Source: Erysipelothrix sp. (lineage in GTDB: Bacteria > Bacillota_I > Bacilli_A > Erysipelotrichales > Erysipelotrichaceae). Taken from it: a stretch of DNA of 64,000 nucleotides. The DNA is taken from positions 1-64,000 of the forward strand of contig DUUI01000004.1 of assembly GCA_012841625.1 (NCBI GenBank). Reading direction: 5' to 3'. A program made the translations under genes and the position numbers. A model generated the notes under the pieces. The model was not told the DNA's origin. It saw only the letters and a program-made list of their open reading frames with translations, and made no database searches. Shown one piece after another: positions 43,043 through 52,178 of this stretch (the first letter of the stretch is position 1; the number at the start of each line of letters is the position of its first letter).

Positions 43043-45571
43043 TTAAACCTCATACCAAGTATCACCAATATCATATGATACATCAAGAGCAACCTTCAAA
43101 TCAGCAATATTTTTCAATGAATCAACGACCATTTTTGTGACTTCTTCAATTTCATCCTCAGCTACCAAAATTAACAATTCATCATGAACTTGTAAAATCA
43201 TTTTACTTTTAGCTTTCATTTTATGAAGTTGGTCATTTACTTTTATCATCGCCATCTTTATTAAATCAGCCGCTGTTCCCTGAATTGGAGAGTTCATCGC
43301 AGCTCTTTTCGCTCTGTCTTTGATAACAAAGTTCTTCTCATTAATTTCTGGCATTTGGCGTCGACGATTATATAATGTTTTAACATACCCATGTTCTTCA
43401 CAATAAGTAACAATTGAATCCATATACTCTTGAATGCCTGAGAATGTATTTAAATATGTTTGAATAAAGCTATGAGCCTCACTTGGTGATATATCTAATT
43501 GTTGAGATAACCCAAAATCTGAAATCCCATACACAATCCCAAAGTTTACCGCTTTGGCTTGTCTTCGCATAATCGGAGTAACCTCTTTATCATCAGTTAG
43601 ATTAAATATTTTTTGAGCCGTATTATTATGAATATCTACATTAGAGTTAAAGGCGTCAATCATATGTTCTTCGTTTGCCATATGTGCTAAAACGCGAAGT
43701 TCAATTTGAGAATAGTCAGCACTTAGTAATTTGTATCCTTCATCAGCAACAAAAACTTTTCTTACAATTTTCGTTTCTTCATTTCTAACTGAAATATTTT
43801 GTAAGTTTGGATCTAATGAACTAAGTCTTCCTGTTTGAGCAGCACTTTGAGAATACGTTGTATGAATTCTGCCCTCTTTAGTAACATACTTTTGTAAGCC
43901 TTCAGCATATGTACTTAAAAACTTTTGATACTTACGATACTCTAAGACAAGTGGAACTATTGGATGATCATTAATCAGTTTTTCTAAGACATCAACTGCT
44001 GTACTTCGTTTCTTACCAGTTTTTAAGCCTAAATCATCAAATAAAATCCCACTTAATTGCTTAGGTGAATTGATGTTAAAATCTTTTCCTGCTAAGTCAT
44101 GAATTTGTTTACTTAACTCATCAACCTGAGCCTGAGTCGTGTCTGCTAAATCGTGTAGTGCATCACTATCAACTTTAACTCCGATTCTTTCCATATCAAC
44201 TAAAACTTCAACAAGTGGTAGTTCTATGTCTTCATATAAATCAACCATTTCATATTGCTCTAATAGTTCCTTGTATTCTTCAAACAAGAGGATTGAATCT
44301 TTCATAAAAGCAATCTGTTGCCCAATTCCATCTAAATCCTGTTTCCATAAATCGTGTTTATCCTTAAGTTTGTCTAACGAAGAAAGTGAAGAATCAACAA
44401 GATACGTTAAAACTAATAAGTCATCACTAAAACCATCTGGCTTAAAACCATCTGCTTTTAACGCATGAAATAAGTTTTTAGTGTCAATTCCTTTTTTAAT
44501 AAAATTCCCTTCAATTAAATTCTTAAAGAGTGAATCAGTTAAACTGCTCTCATAATCAATGAATGATATATGTTTCTTATCCCCAATTAAATAACCTTCA
44601 AGTTGCACACCAAAACCGTTACCTGATTTAATTATTGGACTAATGATAACTTCATCATGTAAAAACGAATTATCAAAACCAACAACAGGAATTGTTTCGC
44701 CTTCACCTTCTGGTACAGCCACTTCAATTCTTTTTAGTAAAGAATTCATATCATATTTTCGATAAAATTTCGACAAGAGCTGTGGATCCATTTCAATCGT
44801 TGTATCTTTTAAATCAACATCAAATTGAACGTCACAATAAATCGTTGCAAGATCTTTTGAAAGATAAGCAAGATCTTTCTGAGTTATTAATCTCTCTTGT
44901 AGTTTCCCTTTTATTTGATCAATATTGGTATACACTGTGTCTAAATCTTGATATTTCTCAAGCAAATTCATTGCTGTTTTTTCCCCAACACCAACAACTC
45001 CAGGAATGTTGTCAGAAGGATCACCCATCAATCCTTTTAAATCAATGACTTGAGATGGTTCTAAATTATATTCAGCTTTTAGAACTTCAAGTGTAACTTC
45101 TTGCATTTCTGTTATTCCTTTTTTCATTAATAAAACATGGACATCATCATTGATGAGTTGAAGCATATCTCGATCAGAGGTCAGAATTATCTTTTGTTTC
45201 CCTTCAAATCGTCTTGATAATGTTCCTATAATATCATCAGCTTCATAACCTTCTAGTTCTTTATAGTAAATTGGGTAATGTTCCAAAAATTCTCTTACTA
45301 ATGGAAACTGTGAGATTAGATTATGATCCAATGGTTTTCGCTGAGCCTTATATTCCTCATATTGCTTATGTCTAAAGGTCTTAGCTGCTGTATCAAAAGC
45401 AACTAAACAATAATCTGGTTTAATTAAATCCATAGCCTTCGTTAGCATATTTGAAAAACCAAAGATAGCATTGGTTGGTTGTCCATCTTTGGAGGTCATT
45501 CTTTGTCTCATTGTTGCAAAGTAAGCTCTAAACATCATAGAGTTACCGTCAATTAATAATACTTTTTCCAT
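43043..45571 (-). CDS. polA: DNA polymerase I
   Basis: 842 aa. 5'-nuclease domain (LLIDGNSMMFRAYFA start; DLKGLMGDPSDNIPGVVGVG), a central domain that looks like a degenerate proofreading domain, and the polymerase domain with DYSQIELRVLAHM, RRQAKAVNFGIVYGISDFGL and LQVHDELLI. Repair synthesis and Okazaki fragment processing. Follows mreD by 7 bases. Confidence 0.97.
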   Translation of the reverse strand: MEKVLLIDGNSMMFRAYFATMRQRMTSKDGQPTNAIFGFSNMLTKAMDLIKPDYCLVAFDTAAKTFRHKQYEEYKAQRKPLDHNLISQFPLVREFLEHYPIYYKELEGYEADDIIGTLSRRFEGKQKIILTSDRDMLQLINDDVHVLLMKKGITEMQEVTLEVLKAEYNLEPSQVIDLKGLMGDPSDNIPGVVGVGEKTAMNLLEKYQDLDTVYTNIDQIKGKLQERLITQKDLAYLSKDLATIYCDVQFDVDLKDTTIEMDPQLLSKFYRKYDMNSLLKRIEVAVPEGEGETIPVVGFDNSFLHDEVIISPIIKSGNGFGVQLEGYLIGDKKHISFIDYESSLTDSLFKNLIEGNFIKKGIDTKNLFHALKADGFKPDGFSDDLLVLTYLVDSSLSSLDKLKDKHDLWKQDLDGIGQQIAFMKDSILLFEEYKELLEQYEMVDLYEDIELPLVEVLVDMERIGVKVDSDALHDLADTTQAQVDELSKQIHDLAGKDFNINSPKQLSGILFDDLGLKTGKKRSTAVDVLEKLINDHPIVPLVLEYRKYQKFLSTYAEGLQKYVTKEGRIHTTYSQSAAQTGRLSSLDPNLQNISVRNEETKIVRKVFVADEGYKLLSADYSQIELRVLAHMANEEHMIDAFNSNVDIHNNTAQKIFNLTDDKEVTPIMRRQAKAVNFGIVYGISDFGLSQQLDISPSEAHSFIQTYLNTFSGIQEYMDSIVTYCEEHGYVKTLYNRRRQMPEINEKNFVIKDRAKRAAMNSPIQGTAADLIKMAMIKVNDQLHKMKAKSKMILQVHDELLILVAEDEIEEVTKMVVDSLKNIADLKVALDVSYDIGDTWYEV

Positions 45572-45578
45572 AATTCTC

Positions 45579-46130
45579 CTATTCTAGAAGCGAGATATGT
45601 TCGCGCTTTTTCTTTATTCTTTGTTTTTGAATCTGTCGGTCGATAAACAATGATTCAATTAATAACATTATAAAAATTACAACAATATTAAAAATCATTG
45701 TTAAAATAAATTGATATGTTAGATATGATACAAAACCAATACTTATCTTATTAATAACTGTTGAAATCACATAAATTGTGATTTCTAATAATGAAATCGC
45801 AAAAAATAACAAAATACCCTTCTCTAAGAAAGTATTACTGAAAATATCTTGAACTAGATGTGCTAAGAAAGCAATTAGCATAATTGAAATAATTGGTACA
45901 AATGATGTATCAAACAACTGCATTTCAATAAACACTCCATATAAAAAACTAATAACTAATTTTCTTACTAAATCAAGTTTTCGAGTCACTAAGATTAAAG
46001 CCGCAAATCCAAAATATGGTACAACAATAAACCCATCATAACCAAAGGAACTAGGGAGTAATCCTGAGGCAAAAAAGTCAAAAATGATTCCTAAAAAAAA
46101 CAATCCATATCTTTTTAAAAATTGCTTCAT
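45579..46130 (-). CDS. mreD: Rod shape-determining protein MreD
   Basis: 183 aa, five to six membrane segments, short basic C-terminus. Low-complexity membrane protein assigned by size and by its 4-base overlap with mreC. MreD bridges MreC to the wall synthesis machinery in rod-shaped cells. Confidence 0.8.
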   Translation of the reverse strand: MKQFLKRYGLFFLGIIFDFFASGLLPSSFGYDGFIVVPYFGFAALILVTRKLDLVRKLVISFLYGVFIEMQLFDTSFVPIISIMLIAFLAHLVQDIFSNTFLEKGILLFFAISLLEITIYVISTVINKISIGFVSYLTYQFILTMIFNIVVIFIMLLIESLFIDRQIQKQRIKKKREHISLLE

Positions 46131-46966
46131 GGTTTACTCACAACCGTAACAGCATTAATGTTTGAAAAAGATGCAGCAGGTTTAACTCGCAAAATAACTG
46201 AAAGAGTTGCTGGTGAGGATTCAAATGAAACCACATCTCCAACAAGTAAACCTCCAGGTACTATTTCACCTAAACCTGAAGTGACGACTTTCATATTTTC
46301 TTTAATATTTTGAGTAGAATCTAAAAGTCTTACAATATATTCTTTGGTATCAACATCATAGCCTTCTAATAGCGCTTCAACGCTGTTTTGACTATCTAAT
46401 TGTACCTTTAGGGCAAATGCATTTTTACCTTCTTGAGAGGTCAAAAGTTTTACGACTGATGAATTATCATTCACTTGAGTTATTTGACCAATAAGACCTG
46501 ATGGAGTTACTACAGCCATATATAAACCAACCCCATCATTCGTCCCAACATTTAATAATAAGCTATTATTAAAATTAGTAGAATCTTTTTCAATTACATT
46601 TGCGCTAATATTCTCTACCGAAGTAAGTGTTTGTTTTAGGTCTAACAAATCTTTAAGTTCTGTAATTTCTTTATTAGCTTCAATTAGTTGAGTTTGTAGC
46701 TGATTAACTTCTGATAAATTCTGTTTTAAAACAGAATTTTCTTTTTGACTTAGATGTAAACTTGTATATCCATCAACAGCATCACTTAATGATTGGGCTG
46801 GTGATTGAAACAAGGCATATTTAATATATGACGTAAATGTATATAATGACAAATCAAAACTCTCATAAACCTGACTTGGTTTAATAAATTGAAAAAAGAG
46901 AGTTAAGAGAATACTTAACCCTAATATTATTCTTAATACTTTAGTCAGTCCGCTTTTTTTCTTCAT
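46127..46966 (-). CDS. mreC: Rod shape-determining protein MreC
   Basis: 279 aa. One N-terminal membrane segment (about residues 8-24), a coiled coil (about 75-108) and the MreC beta domain (LLNVGTNDGVGLYMAVVTPS, GLIGQITQVNDNSSVVKLLT, VVTSGLGEIVPGGLLVGDVV). Extracytoplasmic scaffold of the elongasome. In Bacilli mreB lies between radC and mreC; here mreC follows radC directly. Confidence 0.93.
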   Translation of the reverse strand: MKKKSGLTKVLRIILGLSILLTLFFQFIKPSQVYESFDLSLYTFTSYIKYALFQSPAQSLSDAVDGYTSLHLSQKENSVLKQNLSEVNQLQTQLIEANKEITELKDLLDLKQTLTSVENISANVIEKDSTNFNNSLLLNVGTNDGVGLYMAVVTPSGLIGQITQVNDNSSVVKLLTSQEGKNAFALKVQLDSQNSVEALLEGYDVDTKEYIVRLLDSTQNIKENMKVVTSGLGEIVPGGLLVGDVVSFESSPATLSVILRVKPAASFSNINAVTVVSKP

Positions 46967-47019
46967 AAATCCACCTAAGATATTATACCTTGATTTGGAT
47001 TAGATTTAAAGTAACTGTA

Positions 47020-47703
47020 CTAAGTAGATGATCGCGTTATTTGATGTAAAATTGAATAAAAACCTTCACGCGTGATTATTAAATGGTCGATTACTGAAAT
47101 TCCCAGTAATTTACCTGCATCAACTAACGCATTTGTTACAACAATATCCATTTCAGAAGGAACTAAGGTACCTCCTGGATGGTTATGGACGGCAATAATG
47201 GAATTTGCGGAATACTTAATCGCTCGATTGAATATTTCACGTGGATGAACTAATGAGCGATCCAGAGTTCCTTTGAAAATTATCTCATAATTTATGACTT
47301 TATTTGCGACTGAGAGATAAATGACAAGAAAACATTCCTGATTTTCATGACCTATCTCAGTTTGAAGCCACTCAATAACTGAAGAAGAATTCTCCATTAC
47401 ATTTAGATTATGAACCTCAGCTCGTCCGACTCTTTTACTTAATTCAAGAATCGCTTTTACTTCTAACGCTTTGGCTAATTTAATCCCATCAATTGACATT
47501 AACTCTTCCAAAGTCATTGCACCTAATTTTTTTAGGTTTGACGATTTAATCAAAACATTATGAGCAATTTGGCTAACAGACATTTGAGAATTACCATGTC
47601 GAAGAACCAACATCAAGAGTTCATGATCACTTAATTTATCAACTCCTAAGGTTAATGCTTTTTCTCTAGGTCTTAATTCAATTGGTAATTCTTTAATTCT
47701 CAT
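47020..47703 (-). CDS. radC: RadC family JAMM-domain protein
   Basis: About 227 aa. Helix-hairpin-helix-like N-terminal part and JAMM metal motif VHNHPGGTLVPSEMD (His-x-His with a distal Asp). Function in DNA repair is doubtful for the family; the name is by convention. ATG 47703 overlaps the stop of a 39-aa gene by 4 bases (ATGA). A short hypothetical extension upstream to 47712 is unnecessary. Confidence 0.93.
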   Translation of the reverse strand: MRIKELPIELRPREKALTLGVDKLSDHELLMLVLRHGNSQMSVSQIAHNVLIKSSNLKKLGAMTLEELMSIDGIKLAKALEVKAILELSKRVGRAEVHNLNVMENSSSVIEWLQTEIGHENQECFLVIYLSVANKVINYEIIFKGTLDRSLVHPREIFNRAIKYSANSIIAVHNHPGGTLVPSEMDIVVTNALVDAGKLLGISVIDHLIITREGFYSILHQITRSST

Positions 47704-47819
47704 CGACCCCAAGTCATTCTAAATGAAAAGACAGAAAGAGAACCTGAACTGGATGTTAGCATTTTATAAACAGCAACAGCTCCAGCCGCAACTCCTAATG
47801 CAATAACTGCTGTAGACAT
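47700..47819 (-). CDS. 39-aa membrane peptide translationally coupled to radC
   Basis: A very strong ribosome binding site (AAAGGAGGTGTC, 3 bases) stands before ATG 47819. The 39-residue product has one hydrophobic helix (STAVIALGVAAGAVAVYKML) followed by a Ser-rich, basic end (FRMTWGR). Its TGA stop overlaps the radC ATG. No homologue is recognised and the function is unknown. Conserved spacing and ribosome binding site argue for a real gene rather than a leader artefact. Confidence 0.65.
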   Translation of the reverse strand: MSTAVIALGVAAGAVAVYKMLTSSSGSLSVFSFRMTWGR

Positions 47820-47897
47820 ATGACACCTCCTTTTTCTTTAGTACACCTTATATAACAAAGTTCCTAAAATTAAGTTATAATTATTTAAGGAGGAAAT

Positions 47898-48908
47898 ATG
47901 AAACTACTAGAAAATTACTCTATAAATGATTTAAAGTTGAAAAATAGAATTGTTATGGCACCAATGTGTATGTATCAAGTTTATAATAAAGATGGGGTTG
48001 CAACCTCATTTCATAAATCGCACTATGTTGCTCGTGCTATTGGTCAAGTTGGACTAATTATTGTTGAAGCGACTGGAGTCATGAATAATGGTCGTATTAC
48101 AGATCACTGCCTTGGTTTATACAACGACAAACAAATTGAACCCTTAAAAGAAATTGTTGATGCGGTCCATTGTCAAGGATCAAAAATAGCAATTCAATTA
48201 AATCACGCAGGTCGAAAATCTGAAACAACTAATCTAAGACATATTGGGCCATCTGCAATTAAATTTAATAAAAATGAATTCAACTATGATGAAATGACTA
48301 AACAAGACATAAATGAAGTTATTGAATCATTTAAAGATGCAGCTCAAAGAGCTAATCATGCAGGCTTTGATGCACTTGAAATTCATGGAGCTCATGGGTA
48401 CTTAATCCATCAGTTTATTAGTCCACTTTCTAATCACAGAAGTGATGAATATGGACAAGATCGTTTCTTATTTCTAAAACAATTAATTAGTGAAATTAAA
48501 ACTGTCTGGCCAAATGAAAAACCAATTTTGCTTAGAATCTCTGCTACTGACTATATTGAGAATGGACTTAGTGTAGATGATTGGGTTAATTTCTTAAACG
48601 AAAATAAAAACTTAGTAGATTGTATCCATGTCTCAAGCGGTGGCCTTGTTTCAACTAAAATTAATGTATACCCTGGGTATCAATTGCCACTCTCTAAAGA
48701 AATAAAGAATAAAACAGATTATATAACGATAGGTGTGGGTTTGATTAATGATCATGAATTATTGCAGGCTAGTCTTGAATTAGATCATTGTGATTTAGTT
48801 GCAAGTGGCCGTGAACTGTTAAGAAATCCCAACTTATTACTAGACATTGCTAAAAAAGCAAACAGAGATGATTTAATCCCATTTGCTTATAAAAGAGCTT
48901 ATAAATAA
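47898..48908 (+). CDS. Old Yellow Enzyme family NADH:flavin oxidoreductase (YqjM-like)
   Basis: 336 aa single-domain OYE. Start region IVMAPMCMYQ with the redox-tuning Cys of the YqjM group, substrate-binding pair in IQLNHAGRKSE and ALEIHGAHGYLIHQFISPLS, FMN phosphate region SGRELLRNPNLLLDIAKKA. Reduces activated C=C bonds using FMN. AAGGAGG precedes ATG 47898. Shares the barrel with the pseudogene at 24703-26626 but lacks the iron-sulfur and NAD domains. Confidence 0.93.
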   Translation: MKLLENYSINDLKLKNRIVMAPMCMYQVYNKDGVATSFHKSHYVARAIGQVGLIIVEATGVMNNGRITDHCLGLYNDKQIEPLKEIVDAVHCQGSKIAIQLNHAGRKSETTNLRHIGPSAIKFNKNEFNYDEMTKQDINEVIESFKDAAQRANHAGFDALEIHGAHGYLIHQFISPLSNHRSDEYGQDRFLFLKQLISEIKTVWPNEKPILLRISATDYIENGLSVDDWVNFLNENKNLVDCIHVSSGGLVSTKINVYPGYQLPLSKEIKNKTDYITIGVGLINDHELLQASLELDHCDLVASGRELLRNPNLLLDIAKKANRDDLIPFAYKRAYK

Positions 48909-48935
48909 AAAATGAGGTCAAAGCCTCATTTTTTA
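48906..48935. terminator. Bidirectional terminator between the OYE gene and ftsZ
   Basis: AAAAAATGAGG-TCAAAG-CCTCATTTTTT: A-run and T-run on the two sides serve both convergent genes. Confidence 0.9.
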
Positions 48936-48939
48936 TATT

Positions 48940-50028
48940 CTATCGTCTTCTAAAGAAATCTGGAATAGTATTGTCATCTTCTTCATTTTCATTAAGTGAA
49001 ACTTCAAATGACTCAGATATTGATGGCGTTGAATCCTCAATGACAGGTGGTGTTCTAAATCCTACCGTTTGTCTTTCTGGAGCAACTGGATCTTCAAATC
49101 CGGTCGCAATAACAGTTACTATTATAGAATCTCCTAATTGCTCATTAATGGCAACCCCAAAGATTATATCAATATCTCGACCAGAACGCTCACGTATATA
49201 TTCGACTGCGTCATTAGCATCATACATGGTAATAGATTCTCCACCAGTGACATTTATAATTGCTTTTGAAGCACCTTCAATCTGTGATTCAAGTAATGGT
49301 GATGTAATCGCATTTTCTGCTGCTTCAGAAGCTTTATTCTCTCCACTTGCCATACCAATACCAATTAAAGCTCGACCTTGGTTAGCCATTACTGACTTAA
49401 CATCCGCAAAGTCTAAGTTAATTAAAGCTGGAACAGCAATCAAGTCAGTGATTGTTTGAACGCCTTGTCTTAAGACATTATCAGCTTCTTTAAATGCTTC
49501 TCTAAATGGAATGCGTCCTATTACTTCTAATAAATTATTGTTTGAAACAACGATTAAAGAATCTGTGTATTGTTTTAATTCTTCAAGACCAGCCTCAGCT
49601 TGAGCCATACGGCGCGATCCTTCAAAGTTAAATGGTTTAGTAACAATTGCTACTGTTAAAGCCCCTGCTTCACGTGCAAGCTTAGCGAATAATGGTGCAG
49701 CACCTGTTCCGGTTCCTCCACCTAATCCTGTTGTAATGAAGATCATATCTGCATCTCTTACTGCTTCACGGATTTCATTTTCACTTTCTTCAGCAGCTTT
49801 GCGTCCGTTTGCTGGATCTCCACCTGCTCCTAATCCATCATCACCTAAAACAATTTTATTCTTTACAAGTGATACATTTAATACTTGTAAATCAGTATTG
49901 GCGACATAGAATTCAACACCCTGCAACCCTTCATCTATCATTCGGTTAATAGCGTTGTTTCCGGCTCCACCGATACCAAACACTTTAATTCTGGCAACTT
50001 GTTCGTATCTTTCGTAATTGTTACTCAT
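48940..50028 (-). CDS. ftsZ: Cell division protein FtsZ
   Basis: 362 aa GTPase that forms the division ring. Tubulin signature GLGGGTGTGAAPL, T7 region PALINLDFADVKSVMANQGR, and a C-terminal peptide TIPDFFRRR for FtsA or SepF binding after an acidic linker of about 45 residues. Overlaps ftsA by 8 bases. Retention of the full C-terminal peptide argues that FtsA-type membrane tethering is still used. Confidence 0.98.
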   Translation of the reverse strand: MSNNYERYEQVARIKVFGIGGAGNNAINRMIDEGLQGVEFYVANTDLQVLNVSLVKNKIVLGDDGLGAGGDPANGRKAAEESENEIREAVRDADMIFITTGLGGGTGTGAAPLFAKLAREAGALTVAIVTKPFNFEGSRRMAQAEAGLEELKQYTDSLIVVSNNNLLEVIGRIPFREAFKEADNVLRQGVQTITDLIAVPALINLDFADVKSVMANQGRALIGIGMASGENKASEAAENAITSPLLESQIEGASKAIINVTGGESITMYDANDAVEYIRERSGRDIDIIFGVAINEQLGDSIIVTVIATGFEDPVAPERQTVGFRTPPVIEDSTPSISESFEVSLNENEEDDNTIPDFFRRR

Positions 50029-51280
50029 CTAATTCTCCTCCATCATGAGATTGATTTAATATCTTCTTTAATCGATTGGTTATTCTAATATCTTTTGGTT
50101 TATTTACTGGCTCAACTTCTGATTCAACTACTTCTTCTTCCTGAACCGAAGGCATTTGCCATTGTCGCATATCTATATGATTATAGAACGCTCCTAAGAG
50201 TGCGACTAAGGCTCCATCTCTAGCTCCTAAGGTATTTGGTAAGTAAGTAATTACTTCACTGTTCAACTCCTTACGAAGCCTTGAAGCAATCCCTCGAATC
50301 ATTGATCCTTCTCCAACGACAATGAAATCAGTTGGACCCGCTTCTATAATTCCTAAGCATGCTTCTCTAATTAAGCCAATATCCCGATTTATTATTGGGC
50401 TTAGCAATTCCATAATATCTGCTTGAGAACAAGTATATGATTTCTTGTCTTTTGACCATAAGCAGATTGGCTCCATGCCTGGCTTATCATTGTCTAAATC
50501 AACATTATTTAACATTAATTTAGTAGCGATTTCTATAGGAATATCTAAGCTCTTAGTAATCATATCAATCCAGTCCTGAGTTTGAATATTCAAGATATCA
50601 CTATGCATGACTCGACCTTTATACACTAAACCAAGATATGTTGCTTGTCTTTCAATATTTATAATTACCCGATAATTCTCATTATCATAATCCAATAATG
50701 ATGCTTCCTTCGCAATTCCAATCTGATCGACACAGACATCAAGTATTTCTAGATTTGATTGCTCAACGATTGTAGCTAATTGATACACTGTTTTACGATT
50801 AACATAATATAAATCCATTTCAGCAAACAATCGACTTGATTTCTCATTTATTGGAGGTTTTCTTAACTGAACTCCATTCACTTTATACTGGTAAATCAGT
50901 GCATTAACTAACTCCAGATTCTCAAGTGGTCTTTGATTATATGCTGTTTGATAAATTTGCTGAATATTTTCCTTTAGGATTCGATTTAATGGATCGTTTA
51001 TATCGGAATGAAGTTGACGTTTGACACGCTCTAAATTAATGTTTGGAACGACTAATAGAACTCTTGATACTTTTATTCGAACATTCTTTTCGATATTGGC
51101 TTTAGCTCTAGTAATTGCTTCAATAATTGATTCAGGATCAACTATTTCATTGTTCTGCATTCCGGTATGAGCAACACGTTCAACTTTTAAAATATGCAAT
51201 CGATTGTTATGGTGTTCACCCACAAGAATACGAATCTCATGATTCGCAACTTGGAGTGCTGCATATATCTCTTTTCGCAT
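50021..51280 (-). CDS. ftsA: Cell division protein FtsA
   Basis: 419 aa, actin/Hsp70 fold with the inserted 1C domain. ATPase phosphate regions AALQVANHEIRILVGEH and FIVVGEGSMIRGIASRL; a basic amphipathic C-terminal helix (RITNRLKKILNQ) likely anchors FtsZ to the membrane. Divergent in sequence from Bacillus FtsA. No cell-wall genes (murein synthesis, ftsQ/divIB) lie upstream, unlike in Bacilli; a 510-base intergenic region does. Confidence 0.9.
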   Translation of the reverse strand: MRKEIYAALQVANHEIRILVGEHHNNRLHILKVERVAHTGMQNNEIVDPESIIEAITRAKANIEKNVRIKVSRVLLVVPNINLERVKRQLHSDINDPLNRILKENIQQIYQTAYNQRPLENLELVNALIYQYKVNGVQLRKPPINEKSSRLFAEMDLYYVNRKTVYQLATIVEQSNLEILDVCVDQIGIAKEASLLDYDNENYRVIINIERQATYLGLVYKGRVMHSDILNIQTQDWIDMITKSLDIPIEIATKLMLNNVDLDNDKPGMEPICLWSKDKKSYTCSQADIMELLSPIINRDIGLIREACLGIIEAGPTDFIVVGEGSMIRGIASRLRKELNSEVITYLPNTLGARDGALVALLGAFYNHIDMRQWQMPSVQEEEVVESEVEPVNKPKDIRITNRLKKILNQSHDGGELDE

Positions 51281-51743
51281 TACGAACCTCCTACCTACTG
51301 TATAATAATATCATAAAGAATTAAGAGTTAAAAGAATTTAAAGTGCCTTTTTAAATCAAAAATATACACATGATAAAGCATTCTTTTTATATCCATATTC
51401 TAATAATGATATTAATAATCAATCCCAAAATTTAACATTTTTGAAAATATTTTTCAACTCAATTTTTGTTGTAACCACATAGAAATTAAAAAAAACATAA
51501 ATTTATTTTAGGAAGAAGAGAGTTAGTAAACTATAAAGTCTTAGGCAGGCTGAAAGAGATGGAGGGAAGTGAGATGCAAACAATTTAATAAATAGATTCT
51601 CTAAACAGAAATTCTAACTTGTAATTGTGATTAAAAAGAACCGCAACACATGCGGGGATAGCTTGGTAAAGAAAAGTAACCTCTGTTATTTAAACAAGTA
51701 TGCTTTGTTCCCAAGAATGAGGTTACCATTTTCTTATTTTTGC
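51281..51743. other. Gene-less region upstream of ftsA with an unassigned structured element
   Basis: No ORF with a ribosome binding site is seen. Bases 51281-51500 are AT-rich with a near-palindrome (TTGAAAATATTTTTCAA, about 51442-51458). Bases 51640-51730 are structured. CCGCA/TGCGG forms a hairpin at about 51641-51655, read on the minus strand as a terminator-like stem with TTCTTTTT. GTAACCTC (51676-51683) pairs with GAGGTTAC (51719-51726). CTTGG (51662-51666) pairs with CCAAG (51711-51715), crossing the previous stem, and AACAAG/CTTTGTT sits inside. It is not a T-box, tmRNA, RNase P or SRP RNA by its conserved blocks. Strand and function unknown. Confidence 0.45.
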
Positions 51744-51772
51744 TTTACATATTTTTTGAAATGATGTATCAT
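51744..51772 (+). promoter_or_regulatory. Promoter of the tRNA-His gene
   Basis: TTTACA (51744-51749), 17-base spacer, TATCAT (51767-51772), 18 bases before the tRNA. Confidence 0.75.
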
Positions 51773-51790
51773 ATATTAGCGCTAAGAAAT

Positions 51791-51868
51791 GGTGGCCGTG
51801 GCGAAGGTGGTTAACGCACCGGGTTGTGGCTCCGGCATTCGCGGGTTCAAGTCCCGTCGGCCACCCCA
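51791..51868 (+). tRNA. tRNA-His (GTG anticodon), CCA encoded
   Basis: Seven-base acceptor stem GTGGCCG/CGGCCAC, extra G at -1 (51791) opposite C73 as required for histidine tRNA, anticodon loop TTGTGGC with GTG, T-loop GGTTCAAGTCC and a genomic CCA end. Stands alone with its own promoter and terminator. Confidence 0.97.
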
Positions 51869-51879
51869 TTTATTAAATA

Positions 51880-51907
51880 AACTCCACTATATGTGGAGCT
51901 TTTTTTT
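51880..51907 (+). terminator. tRNA-His terminator
   Basis: CTCCAC-TATAT-GTGGAG then GC and eight T. Confidence 0.9.
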
Positions 51908-52010
51908 GAAGTATGTTAGTAAGTTGTTTTTAGTATGGTCATCAACAGATCTAAAATGATGATACTAATTCTTGACATTACTTATCTAATTTTTACTCAT
52001 GTTGGCCATA

Positions 52011-52085
52011 AAGTTATTTGGACAAAAACTATTTGGACAAATCTATTTGGACTAGAATTAATTGAACCCAAAGTTATTTGAAACC
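52011..52085. repeat. Short imperfect direct repeats in a gene-less stretch
   Basis: Three or four copies of a unit close to CTATTTGGACAAA: at about 52013, 52029, 52043, and a decayed one at 52073. Region 51908-52145 has no ORF and no other recognisable feature. Confidence 0.6.
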
Positions 52086-52145
52086 CAAGCTCACCCAGAC
52101 AATAAACTCTAGTTTACTCAGATATTTTCAGACATGTTATTAAAA

Positions 52146-52173
52146 AACTCCATTATCTGTGGAGCTTTTTTTA
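52146..52173. terminator. Second near-copy of the tRNA terminator, also ending suhB
   Basis: CTCCA-TTATCTG-TGGAGCTTTTTTT, almost the same as the hairpin at 51880-51907, 266 bases away. With a T-run on the minus side too (GGAGTTTTTT) it can terminate the convergent phosphatase gene. Confidence 0.8.
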
Positions 52174-52178
52174 CTTTT

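Noticed and set aside
51500-51740. T-box, tmRNA, 6S or RNase P RNA upstream of tRNA-His
   Set aside because: None of the conserved sequence blocks of these RNAs (for example the T-box TGGNACCGCG core) is present; left unassigned.
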